A stretch of DNA of 64,000 bases from Natronoglomus mannanivorans (GCA_025517485.1 JAOPKB010000006.1:1-64000), one strand, 5' to 3'. Positions 25,389-35,300 are shown, counted from the stretch's first letter. Program-made: numbers and translations. The notes: generated by a model not told the origin, from the sequence alone.

Positions 25389-28286
25389 ATGAGCGAACGG
25401 GTAGGGTCGGCGGAAACGACGTTCTGGGCAGACGGCGACGACCGGCTGGCACTTCAGTACTACCGGACGCTCGTCGACGCCGTCGAGGGCGGGGTCTTCC
25501 AGCTCGACGCCGACGATCGATTCGTCGCGATCGATCACACGTTGCTCGAACTGACTGGATACGCCCGGAACGACCTCCTCGGAGAGCCGGTCTCTCTCCT
25601 GTTCGCGGATCGGGACGTCGAACGTCTCGAGAGTCGCATTGTCGACGGTGGCCGTGACGATACTGACGCCGAGGCGACTGTCGCTGCAGGTGGGTCACTC
25701 GAGATTGCTGCGACGATTACGATCGCGAGCGGCGCGTCGGTTCCCTGTGACCTCCGTCTCGACCGCGTTCCGGCCCCAGCTCCGGTCCGAGACGGCGATG
25801 GACAGACAGATGGAGAGCGAGCCGAACGCGGTCGCGAGAACCACGAGCGAAACGGCGGTTCCATCGGCATCGTTCGCGTCGACGACGCCGATCGGCGACG
25901 GGAGTCGGCGTCACGCTCACCGTCCGAGCCGTCCGAATCGTCCGAGTCACTCGAATCGCCCGAATCGCCCGAATCCTTCGAATCGATCGCCGCGGTCCTC
26001 GAGGAGGCCGACGTCGGTGTCTTCGTCCTCGACAACGAGTTCGACGTCTCGTGGATCAACGAGGCTACCGAACGGTACTTCGGTCTCGATCGAGCGGCCG
26101 TTCTCGGTCGAGACAAACGAGCGCTGATCGACGAGACGATCCGGAACGCCGTCGCCGATCCTGAGACCTTCGAAGAGACCGTCGTCGCCACCTACGAGGA
26201 CAACAGCTACGTCGAGCGCTTCGAGTGTCACGTCACCCCCGACCTCGACGACGGCCGCGAGGAACGCTGGCTCGAGCACCGGAGCAAACCGATCGAGTCG
26301 GGCCCCTACGCGGGTGGGCGAGTCGAACTCTACTACGACATCACCGATCGACACCGACGTGCCACCCAGTTGCGCCGACTCAACGAGGCCGTCCGCGAGT
26401 GGCTCGAGGGAACGACACACGAGGCGGTCGCCGAGCAGGCGTCGGCGCATATCTCGACCATCCTCGATCTCGAAATCAACGGCTTCTTCCGCTACGACGA
26501 GGGCTCGGAGGAACTCCGGCCGGTCGCTTGGTCCGACGCGGCCGAGACGCTGTTCGGCGACCTCCCGACGTTCGCGCCGGGCGAGGGAATCGCCTGGCGC
26601 GTCTTCGAGTCCGGGGAGCCGGCGATCTACGACGACGTCAGAACCGTTCCCGACATCTACAATCCCGAAACGCCGATCCGAAGCGAGATCATCCTCCCGG
26701 TCGGCGCACACGGGATCCTCATCATCGGCTCCCGGGAACACGACGCCTTCGACGACGGCGATCTGACGCTCGCGAAGATCGTCGCCTCGAGTCTGGAGGT
26801 AACCTTCGACCGACTCTCTCACGAACGAACGCTCGAGCGCGAACGCGCCCAGACCGAACAGCTGTTGCAGACGGCACCGGTCGCGATCGCGGTCGAAGAC
26901 GCCGACGGCGAGACGCTGCTGGCGAACCAGCGGGCACAGGAGGCTCTCGGACTGACGGAAGCGGAAATTTTCGGGGAGCTGGAGACTGACGCCCCGAAGA
27001 TCGTGGACGCCACCGGCGACCGACTCGAACCGGACGAGTTGCCGTCAGCGCGTGTCAGAGACACCGGTGAGCCGGTTCTCGACGAAGAGCTCGTGATCGA
27101 GCGGTCGACGGGTGAGCGGACCTGGCTCTCGGTCAACGCCACCCCCGTATTCACAACCGACGGCACGCTCGAGCGGGTCATCACCGCCGGCGAAGACATC
27201 ACGGCGCTCAAAGAACACGAACGCCGGCTCGAACGCCGCAAGAGCGAACTCGAGACCGAGTTGAGCGAGATCCTCGGTCGGGTCTCGGACGCCTTCTACG
27301 CGCTCGACGACGAGTGGCGATTCACGCACCTCAACGACCGTGCGAGCGAACTGCTGAACCGGCCCCGTGAATCGTTGCTCGGCAGCCGTGTATGGGACGA
27401 GTACCCCGATGTCGACCCGATCTTTCAGGAACGCTTCGAGGAGGCGATGGCCTCCCAGCAACCGGTTAGTTTCGAGACGTACGACGACGCTCACGATCTC
27501 TGGCTCGAGTTCAACGTCTACCCGTCCGAAACGGGTCTCTCCGTCTACTTCAGGGACGTCACCGAACGCAAGGAGAGCCAGCGCAAACTCGAGGAGTCGA
27601 ACGAACGCCTCGAGCAGTTCGCCTACGCCGCCAGCCACGACTTACAGGAACCCTTGCGGATGGTCTCGAGTTACCTCCAGTTGATCGACCAGCGTTACGG
27701 TTCGGAGCTGGGAGAGGACGGGGACGGTCAGGAGTTCCTCGACTACGCCATCGACGGTGCCGATCGAATGCGGGAGATGATCGACGGCTTGCTGGAGTAC
27801 TCCCGCGTCGAGACCCGTGGTGATTCGTTCGAACCAGTCGACCTCGAGGAGGTTCTCGAGGACGTCCGATCGGATCTGCAGGTTCGAATTGCCGAACAGG
27901 ACGCCGACGTCACGGTCGACTCGCTGCCGACCGTTCACGGCGACGCCGGTCAGTTGCGACAGGTGTTCCAGAACCTCCTCTCGAACGCGATCGAGTACAG
28001 CGGTGACGAGCCACCCGCCGTTGCCGTCTCGGCTGACCGCGACGGAGACACGTGGCTCGTCTCGGTTCGAGACGAGGGGATCGGGATCGACCCCGACGAC
28101 CGGGAGCGGGTCTTCGAGGTGTTCCAGCGCCTCCACACGCACGACGAACACGCGGGTACGGGCATCGGACTGGCCCTCTGCAAGCGGATCGTCGAACGCC
28201 ACGGCGGGAAAATTCGGGTCGACTCGGAACCGGGTGAGGGGTCGACGTTCTCGGTGGCGCTGCCGGCGGTAGACGACGTCGAGTGA
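25389..28286 (+). CDS. Multi-PAS/GAF sensor histidine kinase
   Basis: A 965-residue soluble sensor kinase. Domains in order: PAS (about 20-120), Ser/Glu-Pro linker with repeated SPESPESFES-like units (about 175-200), PAS (about 200-320), GAF (about 345-485, with GEGIAWRVFESGEP), PAS (about 490-610), PAS (about 625-735, with VYFRDVTERKE), HisKA with phosphorylated His750 in ASHDLQEPL, and HATPase with NLLSNAIEYS, DEGIGID and GTGIGLAL. No membrane helices, so it senses cytoplasmic or diffusible signals. No response regulator is adjacent. A TATA-like cttatct lies about 31 bp upstream of the ATG. Closely related to the kinase at 51374-54103. Confidence 0.93.
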   Translation: MSERVGSAETTFWADGDDRLALQYYRTLVDAVEGGVFQLDADDRFVAIDHTLLELTGYARNDLLGEPVSLLFADRDVERLESRIVDGGRDDTDAEATVAAGGSLEIAATITIASGASVPCDLRLDRVPAPAPVRDGDGQTDGERAERGRENHERNGGSIGIVRVDDADRRRESASRSPSEPSESSESLESPESPESFESIAAVLEEADVGVFVLDNEFDVSWINEATERYFGLDRAAVLGRDKRALIDETIRNAVADPETFEETVVATYEDNSYVERFECHVTPDLDDGREERWLEHRSKPIESGPYAGGRVELYYDITDRHRRATQLRRLNEAVREWLEGTTHEAVAEQASAHISTILDLEINGFFRYDEGSEELRPVAWSDAAETLFGDLPTFAPGEGIAWRVFESGEPAIYDDVRTVPDIYNPETPIRSEIILPVGAHGILIIGSREHDAFDDGDLTLAKIVASSLEVTFDRLSHERTLERERAQTEQLLQTAPVAIAVEDADGETLLANQRAQEALGLTEAEIFGELETDAPKIVDATGDRLEPDELPSARVRDTGEPVLDEELVIERSTGERTWLSVNATPVFTTDGTLERVITAGEDITALKEHERRLERRKSELETELSEILGRVSDAFYALDDEWRFTHLNDRASELLNRPRESLLGSRVWDEYPDVDPIFQERFEEAMASQQPVSFETYDDAHDLWLEFNVYPSETGLSVYFRDVTERKESQRKLEESNERLEQFAYAASHDLQEPLRMVSSYLQLIDQRYGSELGEDGDGQEFLDYAIDGADRMREMIDGLLEYSRVETRGDSFEPVDLEEVLEDVRSDLQVRIAEQDADVTVDSLPTVHGDAGQLRQVFQNLLSNAIEYSGDEPPAVAVSADRDGDTWLVSVRDEGIGIDPDDRERVFEVFQRLHTHDEHAGTGIGLALCKRIVERHGGKIRVDSEPGEGSTFSVALPAVDDVE

Positions 28287-28395
28287 CCGTTACAGTGGGC
28301 CTCGAGCGGCGGGTCGTTCCTGAGCGAAAACAGTTCAGTTCTCGTCGAAGTACGCTAACAAATAACACATCGCGTCACGTATTCCAGTCCGAACC

Positions 28396-29163
28396 ATGAC
28401 ACAGTTTTCCGGCGACGCCGTCGCCGTCACGGGCGGGGGCTCGGGAATCGGCCGACAGACCGGCCTCGAGTTCGCGAACCGCGGCGTCGACGTGGTCGTC
28501 GCCGACGTCGACCGCGAGGGAGGCGAGGAGACCGTCGAGTTGATCGAGAATGAAAGCGACGCCGAGGCGACCTTCGTCGAGGTCGACGTCACCGAGTCAG
28601 ATCAGGTCGAGGAGATGGTCTCGACCGCCGTCGAGGAGTACGGGAGTCTGGACTACGCCGTCAACAATGCCGGCATCGGTGGGCAACAGGAACTGACCGC
28701 CGACCTGCCCGAAGAGAACTGGCAGCGCGTGATCGACATCAACCTGACCGGCGTCTGGCAGTGTCTCCGTCACGAGATCCGACAGATGAACGAGCAGGAC
28801 GACGGCGGCGCGATCGTCAACATGGCGTCGATCCTCGGCAAGGTCGGCTTCGAAACCGCCTCGGCCTACACGGCGGCGAAACACGGTGTGCTGGGGCTCA
28901 CGAAGACCGCCGCCCTCGAGTACGGCACCGAGGGCGTCCGGATCAACGCGGTCTGTCCGGGATTCGTCGAGACGCCGATGCTCGAGGAGGCGGGGATGTT
29001 ATCCGACGAGACGATCCGCGAGGAGATCGAGCGACGACACGGCCTCGAGCGACTCGGGACGCCGGCGGAAATCGCCGACGCGGTGCTGTGGCTGTGTTCC
29101 GACGACGCCACGTTCACGTCGGGTGAAGCGCTGGCGATCGACGGCGGGTATCTGGCGAGGTAG
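28396..29163 (+). CDS. Short-chain dehydrogenase/reductase
   Basis: A 255-residue classical SDR using NAD(P)H. Cofactor motif TGGGSGIG (about 12-19), structural NNAG, catalytic Ser in NMASILG, Tyr and Lys in YTAAKHG, and the C-terminal GEALAIDGGYL. Asp near residue 37 (VADVD) after the second strand suggests NAD preference. The substrate cannot be predicted. It follows the histidine kinase by 110 bp with a separate A/T-rich promoter region. Confidence 0.9.
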   Translation: MTQFSGDAVAVTGGGSGIGRQTGLEFANRGVDVVVADVDREGGEETVELIENESDAEATFVEVDVTESDQVEEMVSTAVEEYGSLDYAVNNAGIGGQQELTADLPEENWQRVIDINLTGVWQCLRHEIRQMNEQDDGGAIVNMASILGKVGFETASAYTAAKHGVLGLTKTAALEYGTEGVRINAVCPGFVETPMLEEAGMLSDETIREEIERRHGLERLGTPAEIADAVLWLCSDDATFTSGEALAIDGGYLAR

Positions 29164-29221
29164 GGGTTGCAGCCGCTTCGACGTCGACGACCGGAACTGC
29201 TACCGCCGACGAACGGAACTG

Positions 29222-30568
29222 CTACCGCCGACGCACGGTCATCGGAATCTCGTCTTTCGGTCGGGCGGTGATCGTCGCCATCAGGTCCAGCTCCGTGCCG
29301 GGTTCGAGTTCGAGGTGGTACTGCTGGTAGATCGTCGCGAGCAGGAGTCGGGCCTCGAGCATCGCGAAGCGATCGCCGATACACCGGCGCGGACCTGCGG
29401 CGAACGGAAAGTACGCCAGTTTCGGCAGCTCCGCCTCGAGGTCGTCGGCCCAGCGCTCCGGGCGGAAGGCCAGCGGGTCGTCGTACCACCGCGGGTCGCG
29501 GTGGACGACCCACTGGTGCATCCGAACCGTCGCGCCGGCCGGGATCCGATAGCCGCCGACGATGTCCGGCTTGACGGGTTCGCGGACGATGCCGGGCACC
29601 GGCGGGTACAGTCGCATCGATTCTTTGACAACCTGCTCGGTGTAGGTGAGTTCCGACAGATCCTCCATCGTCGGCGGTTCGCCGCCCAGAACCTCGTCGA
29701 GTTCCGCGACGAGGCGCTCTTCAACGTCGGGATACTGCGCGAGGAGATAGGCTGTCAGCGTCAGCGACAGCGCCGTCGTCTCGTGGCCGGCCAGCAACAG
29801 CGTCACGACCTCGTCGCGTATCTGCTCGGTCGACATCGCGTTCCCCTGCTCGTCGGTCACCTCGAGCAGCCGCGAGATGACGTCGTGTTCCGTTGGGTTC
29901 GTCCGTCGCTCCTCGATCAACTGGTAGACGACCTCGTCGAGGGACTCCCGGGCGTTCGCGATTCGTCGCCGCGACGGCGTCGGCACGCTCGGCGGGAGCA
30001 CGAAGTTCGAGAGCCGCTCGGTCGACTCCATGAACGTCTCGAGCGACGCGCCGACCGTGTTGATCTGGTCGTCGATATCGACGCCGAAGAGCGCGCGGGC
30101 GACGATCTGGAGGGTCACGCCCATCATGTCGTCGTGGATCGAGCGCGTCTCGCCGTCGTTCCACGTCTCGAGCATCTCCTCGGTGAAGTCGGTCATCATC
30201 GTCGCGTAGTTCCGAATGCGCTCGGGGTGGAACGCCGGCTGGATCAGGTGCCTATTGCGCCGCCAGACCGCGCCCTCGCTGTTGAGGATGCCGTTGCCGG
30301 TCATCGGTCCGAGGATGTTCTGGAAGTTCTCGCCTTTGATGTAGTTCTCGTTGTGCTGGACGAGTACGTGTTCGATCTGGTCGGGATGGTTGAGCTGGTA
30401 GACCATCCCGTCGGGGTTCTCCCAAGCGACGACGTCGCCGTACTCTCGAGCCATTCGCGTCATGAAGCCGTAGGGATCGCGCAGAAACGTGAGCTGGGTG
30501 CCGACGAACGGTAGTCCGTCGGGGCCGGGCGGCGTCTCCTGCGTGACTGCGGGGATGTCTTCGCTCAT
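29222..30568 (-). CDS. Cytochrome P450 (canonical)
   Basis: A 448-residue soluble P450. The heme-binding loop FPFAAGPRRCIGDRFA carries Cys396, the I-helix has the canonical AGHETT, and the K-helix ESMR supplies ExxR. The N-terminus starts with a proline-rich hinge (PPGPDGLPFVG) and no membrane anchor. Layout resembles CYP102/CYP4-like fatty-acid or terpenoid hydroxylases. The redox partner is not in the window. Convergent with the SDR gene (58 bp apart). Confidence 0.94.
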   Translation of the reverse strand: MSEDIPAVTQETPPGPDGLPFVGTQLTFLRDPYGFMTRMAREYGDVVAWENPDGMVYQLNHPDQIEHVLVQHNENYIKGENFQNILGPMTGNGILNSEGAVWRRNRHLIQPAFHPERIRNYATMMTDFTEEMLETWNDGETRSIHDDMMGVTLQIVARALFGVDIDDQINTVGASLETFMESTERLSNFVLPPSVPTPSRRRIANARESLDEVVYQLIEERRTNPTEHDVISRLLEVTDEQGNAMSTEQIRDEVVTLLLAGHETTALSLTLTAYLLAQYPDVEERLVAELDEVLGGEPPTMEDLSELTYTEQVVKESMRLYPPVPGIVREPVKPDIVGGYRIPAGATVRMHQWVVHRDPRWYDDPLAFRPERWADDLEAELPKLAYFPFAAGPRRCIGDRFAMLEARLLLATIYQQYHLELEPGTELDLMATITARPKDEIPMTVRRR

Positions 30569-30664
30569 AGTGTTCGTGTTCGTGTTCGACCGAACGGGTG
30601 CCAGCGTTCTATACCTTTCAGAAACGACTTTCGTCCAGACTGGCCCGACGACTCGAGCGCCCGT

Positions 30665-32044
30665 TCACGACGAACCGGCGTCCAGCACGTCCGAAACGTC
30701 GAACAGCGAGACGTCCTCGCGCCTTTCTGCCTGTCGCTCGAGGTCGGCGGTGTACCCGGATCGGCTGAACAGGACGTACTGGGTCGTTCCGTCCGCGGGC
30801 TCGTCCGACCACCGCACGTGTTCGGCGGTCCGCTCGAGGTTCGAGAGGACGCCTTCGCTCACCGGCGTCGAGGTGAACTTGCACTCTCCGGCGACCAGCC
30901 CGGCGTCCGTCAACCCGAGGACGTCCAGTTCGTGTTCTTTGAACCACCACTGACCGACGTTGCGGAATCGACGCTCGACGAGCTCCGGCAGCGCCTGCTG
31001 ACACAGCCGTTCGAAGAGCGGACTGACGTAATCCGCGAGTTCGGGGGCGACGAGTTCGTCGTACGCGTCCTCGTCCAGCAGTCGGAGTTGGTCCTGGTTG
31101 CCATACACGAAACGAAACCAGAATCGGAACAGCGGCGCTGCGATCCGGTATCGGCCGCGCTTGGACGCTGTCGGCGATTCCGTCACGGGAATGTGTCGCT
31201 CGACGAGCCGAAGACGGCGGAGCTTCTGTACGTAGGTGCTGAGCGACTGCGAGTCGACGCCGGCCATCCCCGCGATTTCGTTCGGCGTCCGTCGACCGTG
31301 GGCCATCGCGCGGAGGATGCTGAAGTAGGTGTTGGGCTGTCGAAGCTCCGTTCGAAGCAGGAACTCCGGCTCCGAGTACAGCAACCCTCGCTCGGAGAGG
31401 ATCGACTCCTGTACGTTCTCCGCGACCGACCGATCCGGGTCGATCGTCTGGAGATAATAGGGCGTGCCGCCGTAGATCGCCCACGTCTCGACCGCCGCTT
31501 CGTCGTCGTCGTTCGGAACGAACGCTCGCACGGTCCCCGCCGACAGCGGGCCCAGATCGATCGTCGCCGTTCGACGGCCGTACAGCGGGCTTCCACCCGA
31601 GAGGACTTTCTCCTCCATGACGCTGATCGACGAGCCGATCAGGACGAGCGTCATCCCGGTCTCCTTCAGTTTTGTATCCCAGACACGCTGGATCCGGGAC
31701 GGGATCGACTCGTCCTCCTCGACGAGGAAGGGAAACTCGTCGACGATAACGATCGCGTTTCGCTCGCCGAGTTCCTCGAGCAGCACTTCCCAGTCTCGGC
31801 GCACGTTCCGAAGCTCGGGGAACGCGGCGGTGACCGTCTCGACGAACTGCTCGAGTTGGTTCTGGGCCGTCGACTCGATCGCCTGATAGTAGACCGCGTC
31901 GTCGCGATCGGCGATCGTCTGCCGGGCGAGTTCGCTCTTCCCGAGCCGTCGTCGTCCGTAGAGAACGACGAACTCGGCCCGATCCGACTCGTAACACGCC
32001 GTGAGCTGCTCGAGTTCTCGCTCCCGATCGACGAACTCGTCCAT
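30665..32044 (-). CDS. AAA+ ATPase with DUF234 C-terminal domain
   Basis: A 459-residue archaeal ATPase. Walker A is YGRRRLGKSELA (about residues 28-39), Walker B is IVIVDEFPFL, and an arginine-finger-type region follows around GRRTATIDLGPL. A winged-helix segment lies at about 270-330. The C-terminal DUF234 domain contains ELDVLGLTDAGLVAGECKF, matching the PD-(D/E)xK nuclease pattern (Asp, then ExK). This family is widespread in archaea, sometimes linked to mobile DNA; its role is unknown. The start at 32044 begins the conserved MDEFVDRERELEQL. A long palindrome sits 43 bp upstream and may be its operator. Confidence 0.85.
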   Translation of the reverse strand: MDEFVDRERELEQLTACYESDRAEFVVLYGRRRLGKSELARQTIADRDDAVYYQAIESTAQNQLEQFVETVTAAFPELRNVRRDWEVLLEELGERNAIVIVDEFPFLVEEDESIPSRIQRVWDTKLKETGMTLVLIGSSISVMEEKVLSGGSPLYGRRTATIDLGPLSAGTVRAFVPNDDDEAAVETWAIYGGTPYYLQTIDPDRSVAENVQESILSERGLLYSEPEFLLRTELRQPNTYFSILRAMAHGRRTPNEIAGMAGVDSQSLSTYVQKLRRLRLVERHIPVTESPTASKRGRYRIAAPLFRFWFRFVYGNQDQLRLLDEDAYDELVAPELADYVSPLFERLCQQALPELVERRFRNVGQWWFKEHELDVLGLTDAGLVAGECKFTSTPVSEGVLSNLERTAEHVRWSDEPADGTTQYVLFSRSGYTADLERQAERREDVSLFDVSDVLDAGSS

Positions 32045-32086
32045 AGGAGTCGTTGTCGCGGCTCGCACAAGATCGTTTCGATTATG

Positions 32087-32115
32087 GAAATCACGATTTC
32101 CGAAATCGTGATTTC
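32087..32115. promoter_or_regulatory. 29-bp perfect palindrome upstream of the AAA+ ATPase gene
   Basis: Arms gaaatcacgatttc (32087-32100) and gaaatcgtgatttc (32102-32115) are exact reverse complements around a single C at 32101. Each arm is itself an imperfect palindrome, so there may be two tandem dimer sites. It overlaps or abuts the TATA-like ataatc region (near 32080), an ideal place for a repressor or autoregulator. Confidence 0.6.
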
Positions 32116-32175
32116 TTCCCGAGCTCGTCGTGGAACGCCGTCGATGTCGAGGATCCGTCGGAAAACTGGGGCGGC

Positions 32176-32979
32176 TCAGCGATTCGCCTCGAGCCACTCG
32201 ACGGCGAAGTCCACGAGTGCTCGCTGGTCCATCAGTTTGGCCGTTCCCGCACCGACCTGTCCCTCGGTGAGTCCGATCTCCCGTTCGAACGCCGCCCCGA
32301 GGTCGGCGAAGTCGTCGGTGTCCTCCTCTATGTTCTCGAACTCGACCCACTTCCGGTCGCCGTCGACGAGGATCGGTGCGCCGCCGGTCACCGTCTCGAT
32401 CGGGATGTCGGCCCGGTTCTCGGCGAGGTGTAACGACGTGTTGGTGTCGTGGCCGACGCCCAGAAAGAGGACGTCGGCGTCCAGTTCGTACAGCCGTGCC
32501 AGCGGAGAGCCCTCTCCGAGTCGGGAGTCGAGTTCGTGGTCGGCGACGACCGTCTCGGCCTCGGCCCCCCACGCGGTGAAGGAGACGGTGGGATGGTCGC
32601 TGCGGTGGGTCTCCGGGTAGGTGCGGAAACACTCCGGGACCGCCCCCACCCGGGTCGGCGTGACCGCGGGTCGGTACGGCGGCATCGTCTCCCGGATCGT
32701 CACCTCCCACTCGTCCGGCACCGGCGGGTTTGACCAGTCAGCGGGATCGGAGTAGTCACCGGAGTGCGTCGGCATCGCGACCGTCCCCGTCTCCGTTACG
32801 ACCTCCTGTAAGGCGTCGACGACCGCCGGTGGACCGCCACAGACCCATCCTAGTGCGCTCAGTGACGAGTGGACGAGTACCGTGTCGCCCGCCTCGAGAC
32901 CCAGTTCGCGGAGATCGGTCGTCAGCGAGGGTACCGTGACCGGATCGTCGACCGATTCGACGGCCTGCTCTTCGCTCAT
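32176..32979 (-). CDS. AAC(3)-family N-acetyltransferase
   Basis: A 267-residue protein of the aminoglycoside 3-N-acetyltransferase family (Antibiotic_NAT). Family landmarks: VLVHSSLSALGWVCGGPPAV near the N-terminus, VAMPTHSGD, FRTYPETHRSDHPTVSFTAWG with the catalytic-site His, and LGVGHDTNTSLHLAE. It transfers an acetyl group from acetyl-CoA to an amine. Archaeal ribosomes are not the classical target of the drugs this family inactivates, so the natural substrate may be another amine. Not visibly in an operon. Confidence 0.88.
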   Translation of the reverse strand: MSEEQAVESVDDPVTVPSLTTDLRELGLEAGDTVLVHSSLSALGWVCGGPPAVVDALQEVVTETGTVAMPTHSGDYSDPADWSNPPVPDEWEVTIRETMPPYRPAVTPTRVGAVPECFRTYPETHRSDHPTVSFTAWGAEAETVVADHELDSRLGEGSPLARLYELDADVLFLGVGHDTNTSLHLAENRADIPIETVTGGAPILVDGDRKWVEFENIEEDTDDFADLGAAFEREIGLTEGQVGAGTAKLMDQRALVDFAVEWLEANR

Positions 32980-33417
32980 AGCACCGTGGTCGCGCGGTCG
33001 TCATTTCAGTGTTCGCATCGTCTGCTACCGATTGACACCCTGACTCGGTGGCGCTGCTCGCTTTTCCTTCTCAGAAGAGAACGGGGTGACCTCGAGATTC
33101 GGATACAGCCGCAACACTCGCGGTCAGTACAAAAAACGAACTTTTTCCACCTCGGGCTCGCCCCAAGCGAACCGCTCGGCGCGAATACGTCGATGAAAAA
33201 GGCCGACCGATCGCGGACGTGCAAATGCTCATTACGGTACGTCGAGCACAGCTCACCGTGATCGTTGTTCGTCTGTTCACTCCAGCAGAGACCGGAACTC
33301 CGGTTCTCGTAAGAAGGATAGAGAACGAGAATCTCCGTTCTGATGCCGTTCACCTGAATTAAGTCGTTAGGCCCTCTCTCGACGAGTGACCGGAGGGAGC
33401 GAGTTGGGTGGGGCAAG
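32980..33417. other. Intergenic stretch, no gene assigned
   Basis: No frame with a convincing protein. It has an A-rich run (near 33130) and a compact palindrome-like ccggaactccgg near 33292-33303. The stretch 33350-33370 read on the minus strand (ttaattcaggtgaacggc) resembles the promoter-proximal sequence of the alcohol dehydrogenase at 35268. A small RNA or relic is possible but unsupported. Confidence 0.35.
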
Positions 33418-33810
33418 TCACTCCACTACGGCTGCTTCGTGAGAATCGGTCGCTGATTGGCGTGTCGTTTCCGGCAAACAGACCACCTTCTGTCGTCCAA
33501 CCCGAACTCGCCGGATCTCTTCCGACGCTTCCATCTCGGACAGCACCCGACTCGCCGTCGATTTCGACCAGCCCGTGTGAGAGACGACGTCAGCTTGCCA
33601 GATTCGTCCGCCTTGTGTCTCGAGGATGTGCAATACGCGCTCCTCTCGAGAGAGGAACTCCGGACCCCTTTCCTCAGTGGGCGACTCTTCTGGTACTGGC
33701 GTGTCGCTGTGTTCCGCAGACGAGTTCGGCGGGGAAATCACGGGAAGCAGGTTGCAGATTCGTTCGATCGTGGTGCGTCCTGTCTCAGACAAGGGAATGG
33801 AGGAGGACAT
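33418..33810 (-). CDS. Small winged helix-turn-helix protein
   Basis: A 130-residue protein with a C-terminal winged helix (about residues 50-110): EERVLHILETQGGRIWQADV, then GWSKSTASRVLSEMEASEEI as the turn and recognition helix, and a wing around RRVRVGRQKVV. This matches MarR/IclR-like DNA-binding domains found in haloarchaeal membrane or soluble regulators; no membrane helix is present here. The ATG at 33810 fits a TATA-like cttatca about 28 bp upstream on the minus strand. Target unknown. Confidence 0.75.
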   Translation of the reverse strand: MSSSIPLSETGRTTIERICNLLPVISPPNSSAEHSDTPVPEESPTEERGPEFLSREERVLHILETQGGRIWQADVVSHTGWSKSTASRVLSEMEASEEIRRVRVGRQKVVCLPETTRQSATDSHEAAVVE

Positions 33811-34047
33811 AGACAATCGAGAATGACAGCATTTGCTGATAAGCATTTGTCCCAAACAGTTTGGGAAGTTTGATAGACATTGGCACTTATATCACAAAAT
33901 TACTGAAAATCACACTCGTATACTATTTTGAAACCTACAATCCACGAGTAATCGCAGGACTGGCATCCGTAATCCACGCAGACTCCTCCAGTGTCCGATA
34001 GTAAGCGATTTCCCTGTCATCACCTCGAGTCCATCACCCTTTGTCCG

Positions 34048-35268
34048 CTACCACGCCCGCTCGAGCACGCCCTCGATCTCTTCGCTCGTCGACTCGAGAC
34101 CTGCCGGTGCGTTCTCCATCATCCCGTCGGCCAGAATCGCCTCGGCGACGTCCGGAAACTCGCTCCGGTCGGGGCCGTCGACGTCTCGCAAACGCGAGGG
34201 AAGCCCGAGCGCGTCCCCAATATTGTCGACCGCGTCGACGATCGCTTCCGCCGGCTCTGCGGCCTCCGACACTTCCAGTGCCTCGGCGAGCAGCTCGCGT
34301 CGTCCGTCGACGTGCTCGAAGAGGTACTCGAGGACGGCTGGGGCGACGATCGCGTGGGCCGCGCCCTGCTGGACGTCGTACGTTCGGGTGAGTCCGTGGC
34401 CGAAGGCGTGGACGATCGAGAGCGTCGACCCGCTCGGCCTCGAGATGCCGTACTGGACCAGGAGGATGCCCTCGACGAGGGTCCCGAAGGTCTCGTCGTC
34501 GTCGGAGCCACGACCGAACGCCAGCAGCCCCTCGTGTAGTTTCTCGAGCCCACGAATCGCCGTCGCGTCGGTGATCGGCGTCGCGTTGCGGGCGTAGAGG
34601 GTTTCGATCCCCTTGTCGAACCCGTTCATTGCCGACGCGGCGAGGACCGAGCGCGGGGTCGTCGCGACCAGTTCCGGGTCGGCGAACACCGCCGCGGGCA
34701 TCAACTGCGGGTCGCCGACGCCGCCGCTCGCCTCCTCGTCGACCAGTCCGGACGACGGCGAGGCGGTGACGCCGGCGACCATCGAGAGATCGGCGCCGGC
34801 CAGCGTCGTGGGGATCGCGACGATCGGCGGGAGTCCGTCGTCGGGAACGGCGATCGTCCCGGTGTCAGCGAGTTCCCGCCCGAGAACGTCGGGAGAGCGA
34901 TTGGACGCGGCGAGGACGCTAATGACCTTCGCCGTATCGAGACTGCTTCCGCCGCCCAGACTCACGAGGACGTCCGCTTCGACTGCCCGCATGCGCTCGA
35001 GGCCGTCGACGGCGGTCTCGAGGCGTTTTTCGGGCGTCGTCTCCGCGAAGACGCCCGCGAGTCGGTCGCCGAGGCCCTCCGTCACCGGATCGATTACCGC
35101 CGGTGTGCTCCCGACCGTCGACCCGCAGACGACGAGTGCGCGGTCGAATCCCTGTGTGGCGAGTTCGGTCTCGAGGTCGTCGACACAGCCGGGGCCGGCC
35201 CTGAGGATGGCCGGGTCGTACTCGAATCGGAACGAGGGATCGTCGGTCGGCGTCTCCGGATCGGTCAT
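34048..35268 (-). CDS. Iron-containing alcohol dehydrogenase family protein
   Basis: A 406-residue member of the group III (iron-type) alcohol dehydrogenase family. The NAD(P)-binding part has VSLGGGSSLDTAKVI; the metal-binding half has FDKGIETLYA, then SIVHAFGHGLTRTYDVQQGAAHAIV, with His residues at usual metal-ligand positions. It probably oxidises or reduces a small alcohol/aldehyde or polyol. The start at 35268 is supported by ggataatat at 35292-35300, about 28 bp upstream; the longer upstream frame is basic and shadow-like. Confidence 0.88.
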   Translation of the reverse strand: MTDPETPTDDPSFRFEYDPAILRAGPGCVDDLETELATQGFDRALVVCGSTVGSTPAVIDPVTEGLGDRLAGVFAETTPEKRLETAVDGLERMRAVEADVLVSLGGGSSLDTAKVISVLAASNRSPDVLGRELADTGTIAVPDDGLPPIVAIPTTLAGADLSMVAGVTASPSSGLVDEEASGGVGDPQLMPAAVFADPELVATTPRSVLAASAMNGFDKGIETLYARNATPITDATAIRGLEKLHEGLLAFGRGSDDDETFGTLVEGILLVQYGISRPSGSTLSIVHAFGHGLTRTYDVQQGAAHAIVAPAVLEYLFEHVDGRRELLAEALEVSEAAEPAEAIVDAVDNIGDALGLPSRLRDVDGPDRSEFPDVAEAILADGMMENAPAGLESTSEEIEGVLERAW

Positions 35269-35291
35269 GCGAACCCGTACGCCGTTCACAC

Positions 35292-35300
35292 GGATAATAT
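35292..35300 (-). promoter_or_regulatory. TATA-like box of the iron-type alcohol dehydrogenase gene
   Basis: Minus strand atattatcc, centred 28 bp before the ATG at 35268, as expected for a leaderless start. Confidence 0.55.

Noticed and set aside
33006-33416. Possible small gene or RNA between the AAC(3) and HTH genes
   Set aside because: Frames on both strands are Ser/Arg-rich with no start or promoter of convincing spacing; the base composition is uneven, but I could not identify an RNA fold or family.
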